Below are positions 1-7,143 of a DNA stretch of 16,864 bases, piece after piece (position 1 is the first letter of the stretch; each line of letters begins with the position of its first letter). The notes under the pieces were generated by a model. The model saw nothing but the letters and a program-made list of their open reading frames with translations, was not told the DNA's origin and made no database searches. The stretch covers positions 1-16,864 of the forward strand of contig JBCBEX010000088.1 of NCBI GenBank assembly GCA_038528235.1. Direction: 5' to 3'. A program made the position numbers and the translations under genes. Source of the DNA: JBCBEX01 sp038528235 (lineage in GTDB: Bacteria > Bacteroidota > Rhodothermia > Rhodothermales > Rubricoccaceae).

Positions 1-468
1 GAAGTCCCCCACACCCGCGGCGACGACTGGGTCGGATCTAGCTTCCGCATCTACGTCCCCCGCGACACGGACCTCGACCTGGAAAGCAGCAACGGGGGCA
101 TCCGCATCACGGCCGTCTCCAGCACCATCCGCTTCGACACGTCGAACGGCGGCGTACGCCTGGTCGACCTCGGCGGCGATGTGCGGGGGCGTACCGGCAA
201 CGGCGCACTCCGGATCGAGTTGGGCGGGCAGTCCTGGGATGGCGAAGGTCTCGATGTCACCTCCGGCAACGGCGCCGTGAAACTCTACATCCCGGACAAC
301 TACTCCGGGCGTTTCGCCTCCGGCACGGGCAATGGGCGCCTCAACGTCGACTTCCCGATCACCGTCCAGGGCCGCATCGACAAGAACGTGGAGTTCACCC
401 TCGGCGAGGGCGGCCCGCTCCTGCGCGCTCGCACGGGCAATGGCAGCGTTCGCATCGAGCGAAGCTAG
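1..468 (+). CDS. DUF4097-like beta-solenoid protein, 3' part (5' end outside window)
   Basis: The frame is open from base 1 to a TAG at 466-468, giving the last 155 residues of a longer protein. It carries at least six short repeats of the form S/T-x-N-G-x-hydrophobic-R/K-hydrophobic: SSNGGIRI, TSNGGVRL, TGNGALRI, SGNGAVKL, TGNGRLNV and TGNGSVRI. Such repeats are typical of DUF4097 and related putative adhesins, which stack into a right-handed beta-solenoid. These proteins are usually exported or surface-associated and their molecular role is mostly unknown. The start, any signal peptide and the upstream neighbours cannot be seen. The gene converges on the tsaC-like gene, and the two stop codons overlap in one CTAG. 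The family call is by repeat pattern; another beta-helix family is possible. Confidence 0.8.
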   Translation, partial: EVPHTRGDDWVGSSFRIYVPRDTDLDLESSNGGIRITAVSSTIRFDTSNGGVRLVDLGGDVRGRTGNGALRIELGGQSWDGEGLDVTSGNGAVKLYIPDNYSGRFASGTGNGRLNVDFPITVQGRIDKNVEFTLGEGGPLLRARTGNGSVRIERS

Positions 469-1109
469 CCACCGACGAGTGCTCGCAACGTCGATTCGCG
501 CACGGCGCCTTCCCGGATGACGACCAGCGCATCATCCTTCACCTTCACCACGGTCGAAGGCGTGCCCCCGAGCGGACGCCCGGCATCGAAGGCGTAGTCG
601 GCGGCATCGACCACGTGAGGGTCGAGGTCGGCGAACACCGAGGCGGGCGGCTCCCCCGCGCGGTTGGCACTCGTCGAGAGGAGTGCAGTGCCGCACGCGG
701 CCACGAGTGCCTGCCCGAGCGGATCGTGCGTACGCCGGATGCCGATGAGTCCGACTTCGCTCACCAGGGCCGAGGGTGCCCCGTTGCCCGCCTCGAAGAG
801 CAGCGTCACAGCCAGCGGGCGCCCCGCATCGTCGGTGGCGGCCATGAGTGTACGATGGGCGTCGGTCACGTTCGTGATCCAATCGGCGACACGGCCCCAG
901 CGGTCGGTGATTGCGAGCATCGGCTTGTGGGCGTCGCGGCCCTTGATGGCGCGCACACGCTCCACCATCGCCGCATCGAAGGGGTCGCCGCCGATGCCGT
1001 AGACGGTTTCGGTGGGATAGACGAGCACGCCGCCGCGCTTGACTACGGACGCGGCGTGCGCGAGCGTCACGGCATGCGCGGTGGCCACAGCGTCTCGGGC
1101 GATGCTCAT
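465..1109 (-). CDS. tsaC: L-threonylcarbamoyladenylate synthase (TsaC/Sua5/YrdC family)
   Basis: A 214-residue protein that should make threonylcarbamoyl-AMP from threonine, bicarbonate and ATP. This is the first step of t6A37 formation on ANN-decoding tRNAs, in the cytoplasm. Visible family marks are YPTETVYGIGGDPFDA at about 31-46, the basic stretch KGRDAHKPM at 56-64, STSAN at 145-149 followed by GEPPAS, and PSTVVKV near the C-terminus. The length fits the short TsaC type made only of the YrdC domain, without the extra C-terminal domain of long Sua5. The ATG at 1109 lies 2 bp after the stop of the upstream GWxTD gene, so the two are probably co-transcribed. No clear Shine-Dalgarno is visible. 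A YciO-like paralogue cannot be fully excluded, but the KxR and SxN marks favour a true synthase. Confidence 0.92.
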   Translation of the reverse strand: MSIARDAVATAHAVTLAHAASVVKRGGVLVYPTETVYGIGGDPFDAAMVERVRAIKGRDAHKPMLAITDRWGRVADWITNVTDAHRTLMAATDDAGRPLAVTLLFEAGNGAPSALVSEVGLIGIRRTHDPLGQALVAACGTALLSTSANRAGEPPASVFADLDPHVVDAADYAFDAGRPLGGTPSTVVKVKDDALVVIREGAVRESTLRALVGG

Positions 1110-1111
1110 CG

Positions 1112-2575
1112 CTAGCGGCGGAGCGCCGCCTGCCAGTCGGGGCGCGACTCCTCGCCGGTCACGTCGGAGTGGATCAGCTCGAACGTGCCGAAGCCGTCCA
1201 GGTCAGCGAACACAAAGATCGAACGGCCCTCGCCGGGGAGGTTCTCGTATTCCCACACCTCGTGCGGTCGCAGCTCCGAGTTGGAGCGGCGGGGGTCGAT
1301 GACGGACGGGATGCCATATTTGAGCATCACGCGCCCCTGATCGGTCTCGTAGGCCTCCCCGAAATTGGTGGAGTAGCGCTCCTCGATCTGGAGGAGCCGG
1401 TCGTAGAAATCGCGCCGGGCCTCGTTGATGGCCGTGGACGCGTTGGGGTCGCGGATGCGCCAGAACTCGGCGAGGTATTCGCGCTTAGCCTCTTCGTTGG
1501 GGAGGTCGTTGAGTCGGCTGCGCTCCCGGGCCGTCGCGATCACGAAGGCGTGCTTGATGTTCTCCTCGAGTTCGTCGGCCGGCATCGACGCGTAGAGCGT
1601 GGTCATGTAGTCCTCCGCGAGCGGATCCTCGACCAGCTCCTCGCGCACGACGTTCGGGTTGTAGACGAAGAACTTCTGGGACTGCTCGGCCAGCGCCTCG
1701 TTGTCGGCGTTGAGCAGCACGAGGCGCAGGAAGTAGGATCCGCTCGGAAGCGTGCTGATGTCGAACGCCCCAACGAGGACGTCCGGCGAACGAACCGACC
1801 GCGAGGTGCGGCGCTCCATCCCCTCGATGGGCTGCGTCAGGTTGGCCTCGGTGACGCGTGCCAGCAGCGTGTACTCGCCGCCAGTCACGGCGTCGTCGAG
1901 GCCGTATGCCTCGGTGTAGTAGAACACCCGCTCTGAGCCAATCCCGAAGAGTCGGCTAGGGCTCGGGCGGATGTCGAGCCCGTTCTTGATGAACCGGGGG
2001 TCCGCGTTGTCGGCGGCCCGCGTGATGGACGACGCGAGGGTGAGGTCGGCGAGGCGCGCGCGCCCGTCGGGGGCATAGTCCGGGACGAGGAGGTCACGGC
2101 GCAGGCTCATGGTGCCCTGGCCGTCGTCGGCCGTCGTCGGCACGTTCACATCGAGGACGTACTCCCCGGGCGCGACCGCCGTGCGTACTTGCTGGAGGAA
2201 ATACTGGCCCTGCGCAAGCCCGGTCGTGTCGGCGACCTGGAACTGCAAGTTGAGCGTGTCGGCGAAGACCGCCGCCGTGGTCGCCGCATCCGGGGCGGCC
2301 GTAGCTGCAGGGCGCAGGGCGAGGTAGATCTCGACCTCATCCATGAAGCCGTCCTCGTTGGCTTCGAACGACAGCGAGGCCGCACCGATGGCGAGGTAGA
2401 CCTCGACGAGCGTCTGGTTCTCGGCGTAGAAGAACGTCGCCGTGTCGAAGTTGAGGTCGAGCGGGAGTTCGGTCGGTTGCGCGCGCAGCGGCACGACATG
2501 CAACACCACAGCGGCCACAACGGCCTGGGTTAGCGTGCGCATGAAGCGGCGTTGGGCGAGGGAGCAAGAAGCCAT
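1112..2575 (-). CDS. GWxTD domain-containing exported protein
   Basis: With the ATG at 2575 this is a 487-residue protein with an N-terminal secretion signal ending near PLRAQ. An ATG at 2542 would leave a compact 22-residue signal. The frame stays open up to 2800, but that stretch does not read like protein. The middle looks like beta-sandwich repeats (for example SGSYFLRLVLLNADNEALAEQSQKF, split here as SGSYFLRL then NADNEALAEQSQKF). The C-terminal third carries the GWxTD family marks: YLAEFWRIRDPN at about 364-375, an R-x-F-Y-x-R helix, then GRVMLKYGIP and HEVWEYENLP. The signature itself is degenerate, AYETD at 408-412 instead of GWxTD. Proteins of this family are envelope-associated in Bacteroidota relatives and have no established biochemical role. 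It is followed after 2 bp by the tsaC-like gene, which suggests one transcript. Confidence 0.8.
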   Translation of the reverse strand: MASCSLAQRRFMRTLTQAVVAAVVLHVVPLRAQPTELPLDLNFDTATFFYAENQTLVEVYLAIGAASLSFEANEDGFMDEVEIYLALRPAATAAPDAATTAAVFADTLNLQFQVADTTGLAQGQYFLQQVRTAVAPGEYVLDVNVPTTADDGQGTMSLRRDLLVPDYAPDGRARLADLTLASSITRAADNADPRFIKNGLDIRPSPSRLFGIGSERVFYYTEAYGLDDAVTGGEYTLLARVTEANLTQPIEGMERRTSRSVRSPDVLVGAFDISTLPSGSYFLRLVLLNADNEALAEQSQKFFVYNPNVVREELVEDPLAEDYMTTLYASMPADELEENIKHAFVIATARERSRLNDLPNEEAKREYLAEFWRIRDPNASTAINEARRDFYDRLLQIEERYSTNFGEAYETDQGRVMLKYGIPSVIDPRRSNSELRPHEVWEYENLPGEGRSIFVFADLDGFGTFELIHSDVTGEESRPDWQAALRR

Positions 2576-2900
2576 GGACGCGTCGAGAAGTGAACGAGAG
2601 CGAGCAGGACGGTAGTCGGCCCCGGTGTCGCGGGCGAAATATACCCGTCGGCGCCGCGCGGTCTTTGGCCGGAGCGCCCAGCCGTTCCAGGGCATGCGGA
2701 ATGGCCCTCCCTCCAGGGCGAACGGTTCGCCTTCTGCCCCAGCGGAGTCCGGTTGTGGACTCACTGAGCGCATCGGCTCTGCGCTCGGCGAGGCTTCCAT
2801 TAAGGTAACCGCTTACACATCGCTGCCGGCTTGACCTAGACCCGCCCGCGGCTGTTTGTTGTAGCCCTTCCCTTCTATCTCGGCAACGCCCCGCGCCCGC
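2576..2900. other. Divergent intergenic region between the GWxTD gene and pckA
   Basis: This 325-bp stretch separates two divergently transcribed genes and should hold both promoters. Open frames pass through it on both strands, but their translations are rich in Arg, Pro and Ser and look like GC-rich shadows. Near the pckA side, TTGACC at 2831-2836 is followed 15 bp later by GCTGTTTG at 2852-2858 plus flanking bases. That keeps the TTG and TTTG of the Bacteroidota-type TTG/TAnnTTTG promoter but lacks its TA. I see no riboswitch, terminator or small gene here. Confidence 0.6.
2636..2643 (-). promoter_or_regulatory. Candidate -7/-10 element for the GWxTD-tsaC unit
   Basis: On the minus strand these bases read TATATTTC. 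This matches seven of eight positions of the Bacteroidota TAnnTTTG element and also resembles a -10 TATAAT box. It is an AT-rich island in very GC-rich sequence, about 60 bp upstream of the ATG at 2575. No convincing TTG is seen at the expected upstream distance, so this is only a candidate. Confidence 0.3.
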
Positions 2901-4532
2901 ATGAACGCCCCCGCGCCCGTCATTCAGCACATCACCGCGCTCGGCCTCGACCGCACGCAGACGCTCTTCTACAACATCTCGCCCGCCCGCCTCTACGAGA
3001 TCGCCATCCGGCGGGGCGAGGCCCGCGTCGCCGACGGCGGCCCGCTCGTGACGCGCACGGACCCCCACACGGGCCGCAGCCCCAACGACCGCTTCATCGT
3101 CCACGAGTCCTCGACGGGCGACCTCGTCGGCTGGGGCGATGTCAACAAGGCCATCTCCGAGAAGACGTTCGACGGGCTGCTCGCCAAGATGGGCAACTAC
3201 GTCACCGGCCGCGACCTCTTCGTCCGGGATGTCTACTCGGGCGCCGACCCGCGCTACCGCCTCAAGGTGCGCGTGGTCACCGAGCTGGCGTGGCACTCGT
3301 TCTTCGCGCACAACATGTTCATCCGCCCGCCGGTGGAGGACCTGCGCCCCGACGACCCCACGGCCGACTTCGCGCCCGACTTCACCGTCATCGACCTCCC
3401 GGGCTTCAAGGGCGACCGCTTCGGCGACGAGGGGCTCAACTCGGACACGTTCATCCTGCTCAACCTGGAGCGCGGCCTCGTGCTCATCGGCGGGACGAAC
3501 TACGCGGGCGAGATCAAGAAGTCGATTTTCTCCGCGCTCAATTTCCTGCTACCGCAGCAGGGCGTGCTGCCGATGCACTGCTCAGCCAACCATGCCCTCG
3601 GCAACGAAAACGACGCCGCGGTCTTCTTCGGCCTCTCCGGCACAGGCAAGACGACGCTCTCCGCCGACCAGAGCAAGACGCTCATTGGCGACGACGAGCA
3701 CGGCTGGTCCGACGACGGCGTGTTCAACTTCGAGGGCGGCTGCTACGCGAAGGCGATCCGCCTCTCCGAGGAGGGCGAGCCGGAAATCTTCGCCACGACG
3801 AAGCTCTTCGGCACCATCGCCGAGAACGTGGTTCTGGACGCCGACCGCTGCATCGACTTCGACGACGGGACCATCACCGAGAACACACGTCTCTCCTACC
3901 CGATCATTCATATCCCGAATGCGTCGGCAACGGGGATGGGCGGGCACCCGAAGACGATCGTGATGCTCACGGCTGACGCGTTCGGCGTGATGCCGCCCAT
4001 CGCGCGGCTGACGCCGGAGCAGGCGATGTACCACTTCCTGAGCGGCTACACGGCGAAGGTCGCCGGCACTGAACGCGGCGTCACGGAGCCCAAGGCGACG
4101 TTCTCGGCCTGCTTCGGCGAGCCGTTCATGGTGCTCCCGCCCACTGCCTACGCGACGATGCTCGGCGAGAAGATCGAGCGGCACGGCGCCCGCGTCTTCC
4201 TCGTCAACACCGGATGGACCGGCGGGGCCTACGGCGTCGGCAGCCGCATGAAGCTCGCCTACACCCGCGCGATGGTCAACGCCGCCCTCCGCGGCCAGCT
4301 CGACTACACGGGCACGTTCACCGACCCGTTCTTCGGCCTCCACGTCCCGAAGGAAGTGCCGAACGTCCCGCATGGCGTGCTCAACCCCCGCGACACCTGG
4401 GCCGACCCGGTCGCCTACGACGAGAAGGCGCAGCAGCTCGCCGACATGTTCGCCGCGAACTTCGAGAAGTACGCCGACGCGGTTCCAGCTGAGGTACTTG
4501 CGGCCGGACCGTCGCGGCGCGTGGAAGTGTAG
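2901..4532 (+). CDS. pckA: Phosphoenolpyruvate carboxykinase (ATP)
   Basis: A 543-residue full-length enzyme that converts oxaloacetate and ATP to phosphoenolpyruvate, CO2 and ADP (EC 4.1.1.49), the entry step of gluconeogenesis in the cytoplasm. Family marks run in order: TGRSPNDRF near 57-65, where the conserved Arg binds substrate, HNMFIRP near 139, the kinase-1 P-loop GLSGTGKTTL at 244-253, the metal-binding kinase-2 stretch IGDDEHGW at about 261-268, the FEGGCYAK segment after it, and NTGWTGG near 435. The P-loop of the GLSGTGKTT type and the lack of GTP-type motifs indicate the ATP-dependent class. The ATG at 2901 gives the N-terminus usual for homologues. The next gene starts only 18 bp after the stop, but its different codon use makes shared function unlikely. 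Confidence 0.97.
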   Translation: MNAPAPVIQHITALGLDRTQTLFYNISPARLYEIAIRRGEARVADGGPLVTRTDPHTGRSPNDRFIVHESSTGDLVGWGDVNKAISEKTFDGLLAKMGNYVTGRDLFVRDVYSGADPRYRLKVRVVTELAWHSFFAHNMFIRPPVEDLRPDDPTADFAPDFTVIDLPGFKGDRFGDEGLNSDTFILLNLERGLVLIGGTNYAGEIKKSIFSALNFLLPQQGVLPMHCSANHALGNENDAAVFFGLSGTGKTTLSADQSKTLIGDDEHGWSDDGVFNFEGGCYAKAIRLSEEGEPEIFATTKLFGTIAENVVLDADRCIDFDDGTITENTRLSYPIIHIPNASATGMGGHPKTIVMLTADAFGVMPPIARLTPEQAMYHFLSGYTAKVAGTERGVTEPKATFSACFGEPFMVLPPTAYATMLGEKIERHGARVFLVNTGWTGGAYGVGSRMKLAYTRAMVNAALRGQLDYTGTFTDPFFGLHVPKEVPNVPHGVLNPRDTWADPVAYDEKAQQLADMFAANFEKYADAVPAEVLAAGPSRRVEV

Positions 4533-4550
4533 GAGCACGAGAGCCTCCCG

Positions 4551-4949
4551 GTGAGTTCCACGCTACTCTTCGAGCTCGGCGCGTGGCTAGACCAAGCGTT
4601 GCCGGGGGCTCCTCAGCCTAGAGCCGTCCTGCTCGCAATGAGTCTTGCGGAGGCGAACCGTCGTTTCCCGAACGGCAAGATGGCATGCTATTGGGCTGAT
4701 CGTCGAGCGGGACATGACCCCTATCCTCGTATCGACCAGCGATTCGCCATCGTCGAGGTCATGCGTTGGCTTCGCATCGTCCACCGTGTCAAGGACCCCA
4801 CGCGTGAGTTTGCGCTTCGTGACGCACAGAAAGCGACCAAAATCGGTCGCCGTCTCGGAGATCCCTGGTACGAACGAGTAGCCCTCGTTCTGGTAGACCG
4901 CAGGCTCGTCTCCCCGGACTCGCTTTCGGATCGCCACCTCCGCTCCTGA
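4551..4949 (+). CDS. Hypothetical protein with atypical codon use
   Basis: A 132-residue frame starting with GTG at 4551; an ATG at 4638 is an alternative that removes 29 residues. I do not recognise the family. The protein is mixed alpha-helical in appearance, with no signal peptide or membrane segment, is rich in Arg and Trp, and includes a segment NGKMACYWADRRAGHD. It uses CGT, CTT and other A/T-ending codons far more than its neighbours, so it may be acquired DNA or a poorly expressed gene. It follows pckA by 18 bp and ends 2 bp before a paired-hairpin repeat, whose sequence could act as a terminator. The opposite strand also has a frame of similar length (4587-4976), but its N-terminus comes from the repeat, so I prefer this strand. 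Whether it is a real gene is uncertain. Confidence 0.45.
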   Translation: MSSTLLFELGAWLDQALPGAPQPRAVLLAMSLAEANRRFPNGKMACYWADRRAGHDPYPRIDQRFAIVEVMRWLRIVHRVKDPTREFALRDAQKATKIGRRLGDPWYERVALVLVDRRLVSPDSLSDRHLRS

Positions 4950-4951
4950 TT

Positions 4952-5037
4952 TGTCATGCTGAACTTGATTCAGCATCTCAGCAGTGCAGCGGAACAGCGA
5001 GAACCGTCAGAGCTCCTGAAACGAGTTCAGGATGACA
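4952..5037. repeat. Paired-hairpin palindromic repeat (86 bp)
   Basis: Two hairpins face each other as an overall inverted repeat. The left one is ATGCTGAA-CTTGA-TTCAGCAT (4956-4976), a perfect 8-bp stem. The right one is TCCTGAA-ACGAG-TTCAGGA (5014-5032), a perfect 7-bp stem. The outer ends TGTCAT (4952-4957) and ATGACA (5032-5037) also pair. The arms match each other apart from paired, compensating changes in the stems. Frames through this element give peptides starting MLNLIQHLS and MLNQVQHD, which I recall as recurrent spurious translations of a dispersed palindromic element in many genomes. It lies between two converging genes and could end transcription from either side. Confidence 0.75.
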
Positions 5038-5056
5038 CGCGCGATAGGAGCATTCA

Positions 5057-5809
5057 TCACCCGGGCTTCTCGAACACGAGGAAGTGCTGCTGCGGGAGGA
5101 AGTCGCGGTTGGCGACAAACTGGAAGCCCGCCGCCTCAACCTCTAGGCGGACCTGCGCCTCGGTCATCTTGTGCAGCGGCTTGATCGGCACGGTCGGATC
5201 CTCGCCGCGGTACTCGATCAGGACGAGCTTGCCGCCGGGCTTCGTAGCAGCGAAAATCGCGGCGAGCATTTCTTTCGGGTACGCGAACTCGTGGTAGGCA
5301 TCCACCAGCAGCGTCGCGTCGAGCGTGTCGGCGGGGAGTTCGGGGCTCGACTCGGTGCCCAGCACGCGCGTGATGTTGTCGACGCCGAGGTCCTCCTGCC
5401 GCTGCTCGATGATGGCGAGCATCTCCGGCTGGATGTCGACGGCGAAGACGCGGCCTTGCGGGACGGCCTCGGCGATGCGAAAGGTGAAGTAGCCCGTCCC
5501 CGCGCCCACGTCGGCGACGGTGTAGTTCGAGAGCAGCGCGAGGCCTTCGATGACGAGGTCGGGGCGCTCGGTGCGTTCGCGGTCGGGACGCTCCAGCCAG
5601 GCGGCCCCGCGGTGGCCCATCACGCGCGAGATCTCGCGGCCCATGTAGACTTTGCCGATTCCGTCGCGGCTGGGTGAACGGTAGACGTAGGCCGTGTCTG
5701 CCTCGCTCGCCCCCGTAGGCTGAGCCTGCGTGGCATCCGTCGGGGCGCCGCACCCTAGCAGGAGCGCGAGCAAGAGAACCGGGGCCACGCGGACCAGGGA
5801 CCTCGCCAC
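5057..5809 (-). CDS. SAM-dependent class I methyltransferase with lipoprotein-type signal
   Basis: With the GTG at 5809 this is a 250-residue protein. It begins with a short basic stretch, a hydrophobic core and LLLGC at 16-20, a lipobox-like end that suggests export and lipidation at Cys20. After a linker comes YMGREISRVMGHRGAAWLER, then the Rossmann motif I VADVGAGTGYFTF at 98-110, the acidic DIQPEML at about 125-131, LVDAYHEF and KPGGKLVLIEY. These mark a class I SAM methyltransferase, related to small exported-looking methyltransferases I know from Bacteroidota and other envelope-rich phyla. The substrate is unknown. The frame is open to an ATG at 5917, but the extra 36 residues look like noncoding sequence and would place the Cys at residue 56. 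The MITE-like element ends 117 bp upstream, so any own promoter is inside or next to it. Confidence 0.82.
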   Translation of the reverse strand: MARSLVRVAPVLLLALLLGCGAPTDATQAQPTGASEADTAYVYRSPSRDGIGKVYMGREISRVMGHRGAAWLERPDRERTERPDLVIEGLALLSNYTVADVGAGTGYFTFRIAEAVPQGRVFAVDIQPEMLAIIEQRQEDLGVDNITRVLGTESSPELPADTLDATLLVDAYHEFAYPKEMLAAIFAATKPGGKLVLIEYRGEDPTVPIKPLHKMTEAQVRLEVEAAGFQFVANRDFLPQQHFLVFEKPG

Positions 5810-5926
5810 CGGCCAGCGAAGGGGCCGTCGGCGAGGCTGTTCGCGACGGCCGCGCCCAACGCTCGTACCAAACGCGCAACACGCAGCACACAACACGTTC
5901 TGGCTCATGACACTCATGGTTGACTA

Positions 5927-6087
5927 GGCTCTGTTTGGAAATTCGCTGCGCAGCCGAGCTTGAGCGCCGGATGGGGTGCGCAAGGCGCGCGAAGCAGGCG
6001 ATGCCGAAGCATCGGCGATACAGCGCAACGCGGTGCACGCCATTTGGAGCCAAGCGTAGGCCGTATTGGGATTTTCAAGACAGAGCC
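5927..6087. mobile_element. Fold-back MITE-like element in a CTAG target
   Basis: A 161-bp stretch with terminal inverted repeats. The left end GGCTCTGTTTGGAAAT and the reverse complement of the right end GGCTCTGTCTTGAAAA match at the first eight bases and, with few mismatches, for about 25. The flanks are C-TA on the left (5924-5926) and TA-G on the right (6088-6090), exactly what a TA duplication in a CTAG target gives. The two halves remain partly complementary inwards (GCTTG, ATGG and GTGC blocks recur) and meet in a perfect CGATGC-CGAA-GCATCG hairpin at 5999-6014. No transposase is encoded, so any movement would need one in trans. CTAG with TA duplication is known for IS630 and is also seen in some IS5-family groups; the parent family is not settled. 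Confidence 0.7.
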
Positions 6088-6965
6088 TAGGCGTTGTCCT
6101 CCGGCATCTGCCCGGCGACGGGGTACTCGTCGTAGTTAATCCCGTGGAGTTGAACGGGCGCAGGCGGTGCTTTCTTCGCCCGCTTCGCGCGAAGATTGAG
6201 CACCTCGACGAAGAGCGAGAACGCCATGGCGGAGTAGATGTAGCCTTTCGGGATATGCTGCCCGAGCCCTTCTGCGATCAGCGTCACGCCGATCAGGATG
6301 AGGAACGCCAGGGCGAGCATCTTCACCGTCGGGTGCTTCTGGACAAAGTCCGACACCGGCCCAGCCGAGATCATCATAATGCCGACCGCGATAACGACGG
6401 CAATGACCATCACGGCAATGTCATCGGCCATGCCGACGGCGGTGATGACGGAATCGAGGGAAAACACGATGTCGAGAATCGCGATCTGGAGGAGGACCGA
6501 GCCGAAGCTGGCCGTCTTCTTGGCGGTGCCGTGCTGCTCGGCGTCGCCTTCGAGCTTGTTGTGGATCTCGTGCGTGGCCTTGCCGACCAAGAAAAAGCCG
6601 CCGACGAGCAGAATGAGGTCACGCCCGGTGATGGCGGCAGGCCCATCGGTCAGACCCGTCGCCTCGCCGAGGGCGGCCATGCCATGCCGCGCTGATTCGC
6701 CGAAGCCCGTGATCGCGTCGAGGAAGGGGATGGTGAAGAGCGGCGTGGTCAGGCTCATCACCCAGGCGATCGAGAAGAGCAGCGCGATGCGCATGCCCAT
6801 CGCCAGCGCGAGGCCGATGAAGCGCGCGCGCGGCTGCTGGTCTTCGGGCAGCCGCCCCGTCAGGATCGAGATGAAAACGATGTTGTCGATCCCGAGGACG
6901 ATCTCGAGCGAGGTGAGGGTGGCGAGGGCGACCCAAGCTTGGGGGTCGTAGATCCAATCGAACAC
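6087..6965 (-). CDS. TerC family integral membrane protein
   Basis: With the GTG at 6965 this is a 292-residue polytopic inner-membrane protein. The start was chosen because homologues begin MFDWxxDPQAW; the frame runs on to an ATG at 7070, but those 35 residues look noncoding. The two TerC repeats each carry their conserved acidic motif: EIVLGIDNIVF at 21-31 and DIVFSLDSVITAVGM at about 165-179. Several hydrophobic helices surround a short charged loop near 135-155. The family (TerC, Alx, MeeF/MeeY) is linked to manganese efflux, tellurite resistance clusters and metal loading of exported enzymes. Here no other ter genes are present, so a metal-ion or envelope role is more likely than tellurite resistance. 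Its TAG stop coincides with the CTAG at the edge of the MITE-like element. Confidence 0.93.
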   Translation of the reverse strand: MFDWIYDPQAWVALATLTSLEIVLGIDNIVFISILTGRLPEDQQPRARFIGLALAMGMRIALLFSIAWVMSLTTPLFTIPFLDAITGFGESARHGMAALGEATGLTDGPAAITGRDLILLVGGFFLVGKATHEIHNKLEGDAEQHGTAKKTASFGSVLLQIAILDIVFSLDSVITAVGMADDIAVMVIAVVIAVGIMMISAGPVSDFVQKHPTVKMLALAFLILIGVTLIAEGLGQHIPKGYIYSAMAFSLFVEVLNLRAKRAKKAPPAPVQLHGINYDEYPVAGQMPEDNA

Positions 6966-7143
6966 GGCGGAGCGGGCGGGCAGACGAAGCGGTGGGTGAG
7001 TGCAGTGTACGGCACGGCTGTTGTCTCCGTCGCTGCTTTCGTACCGCGGCCTCGCTCGCTCGACCGGCACACACGCGCCTGGATGTAGTATCGTGGCGGC
7101 TGACGCCCCTTCTCCGGACCGCGCTCACTCTTGATCCGTCTGT
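6966..7143. other. Divergent promoter region between terC and the peptidase-barrel gene
   Basis: A 178-bp gap between two divergent genes, so promoters for both should lie here. The sequence is GC-rich and I found no box close to either the sigma70 or the TTG/TAnnTTTG consensus. No Shine-Dalgarno precedes the ATG at 7144 or the GTG at 6965. No hairpin terminator or riboswitch was recognised. Confidence 0.5.

Noticed and set aside
2337..3311. Minus-strand frame of 324 codons across the intergenic region
   Set aside because: It overlaps two recognised genes in other frames and its translation has shadow-type composition without any motif.
3582..4538. Long frame (318 codons) antisense to pckA
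   Set aside because: Rich in Arg, Val, Glu and Gly, with no motif; expected from high GC at third positions opposite a strongly coding gene.
4587..4976. Minus-strand frame of 129 codons starting MLNQVQHD
   Set aside because: Its start lies in the paired-hairpin repeat, and peptides of this form are recurrent by-products of that repeat.
6087..6965. Tellurite resistance operon
   Set aside because: Only the TerC family protein is present; none of the other ter genes is near.
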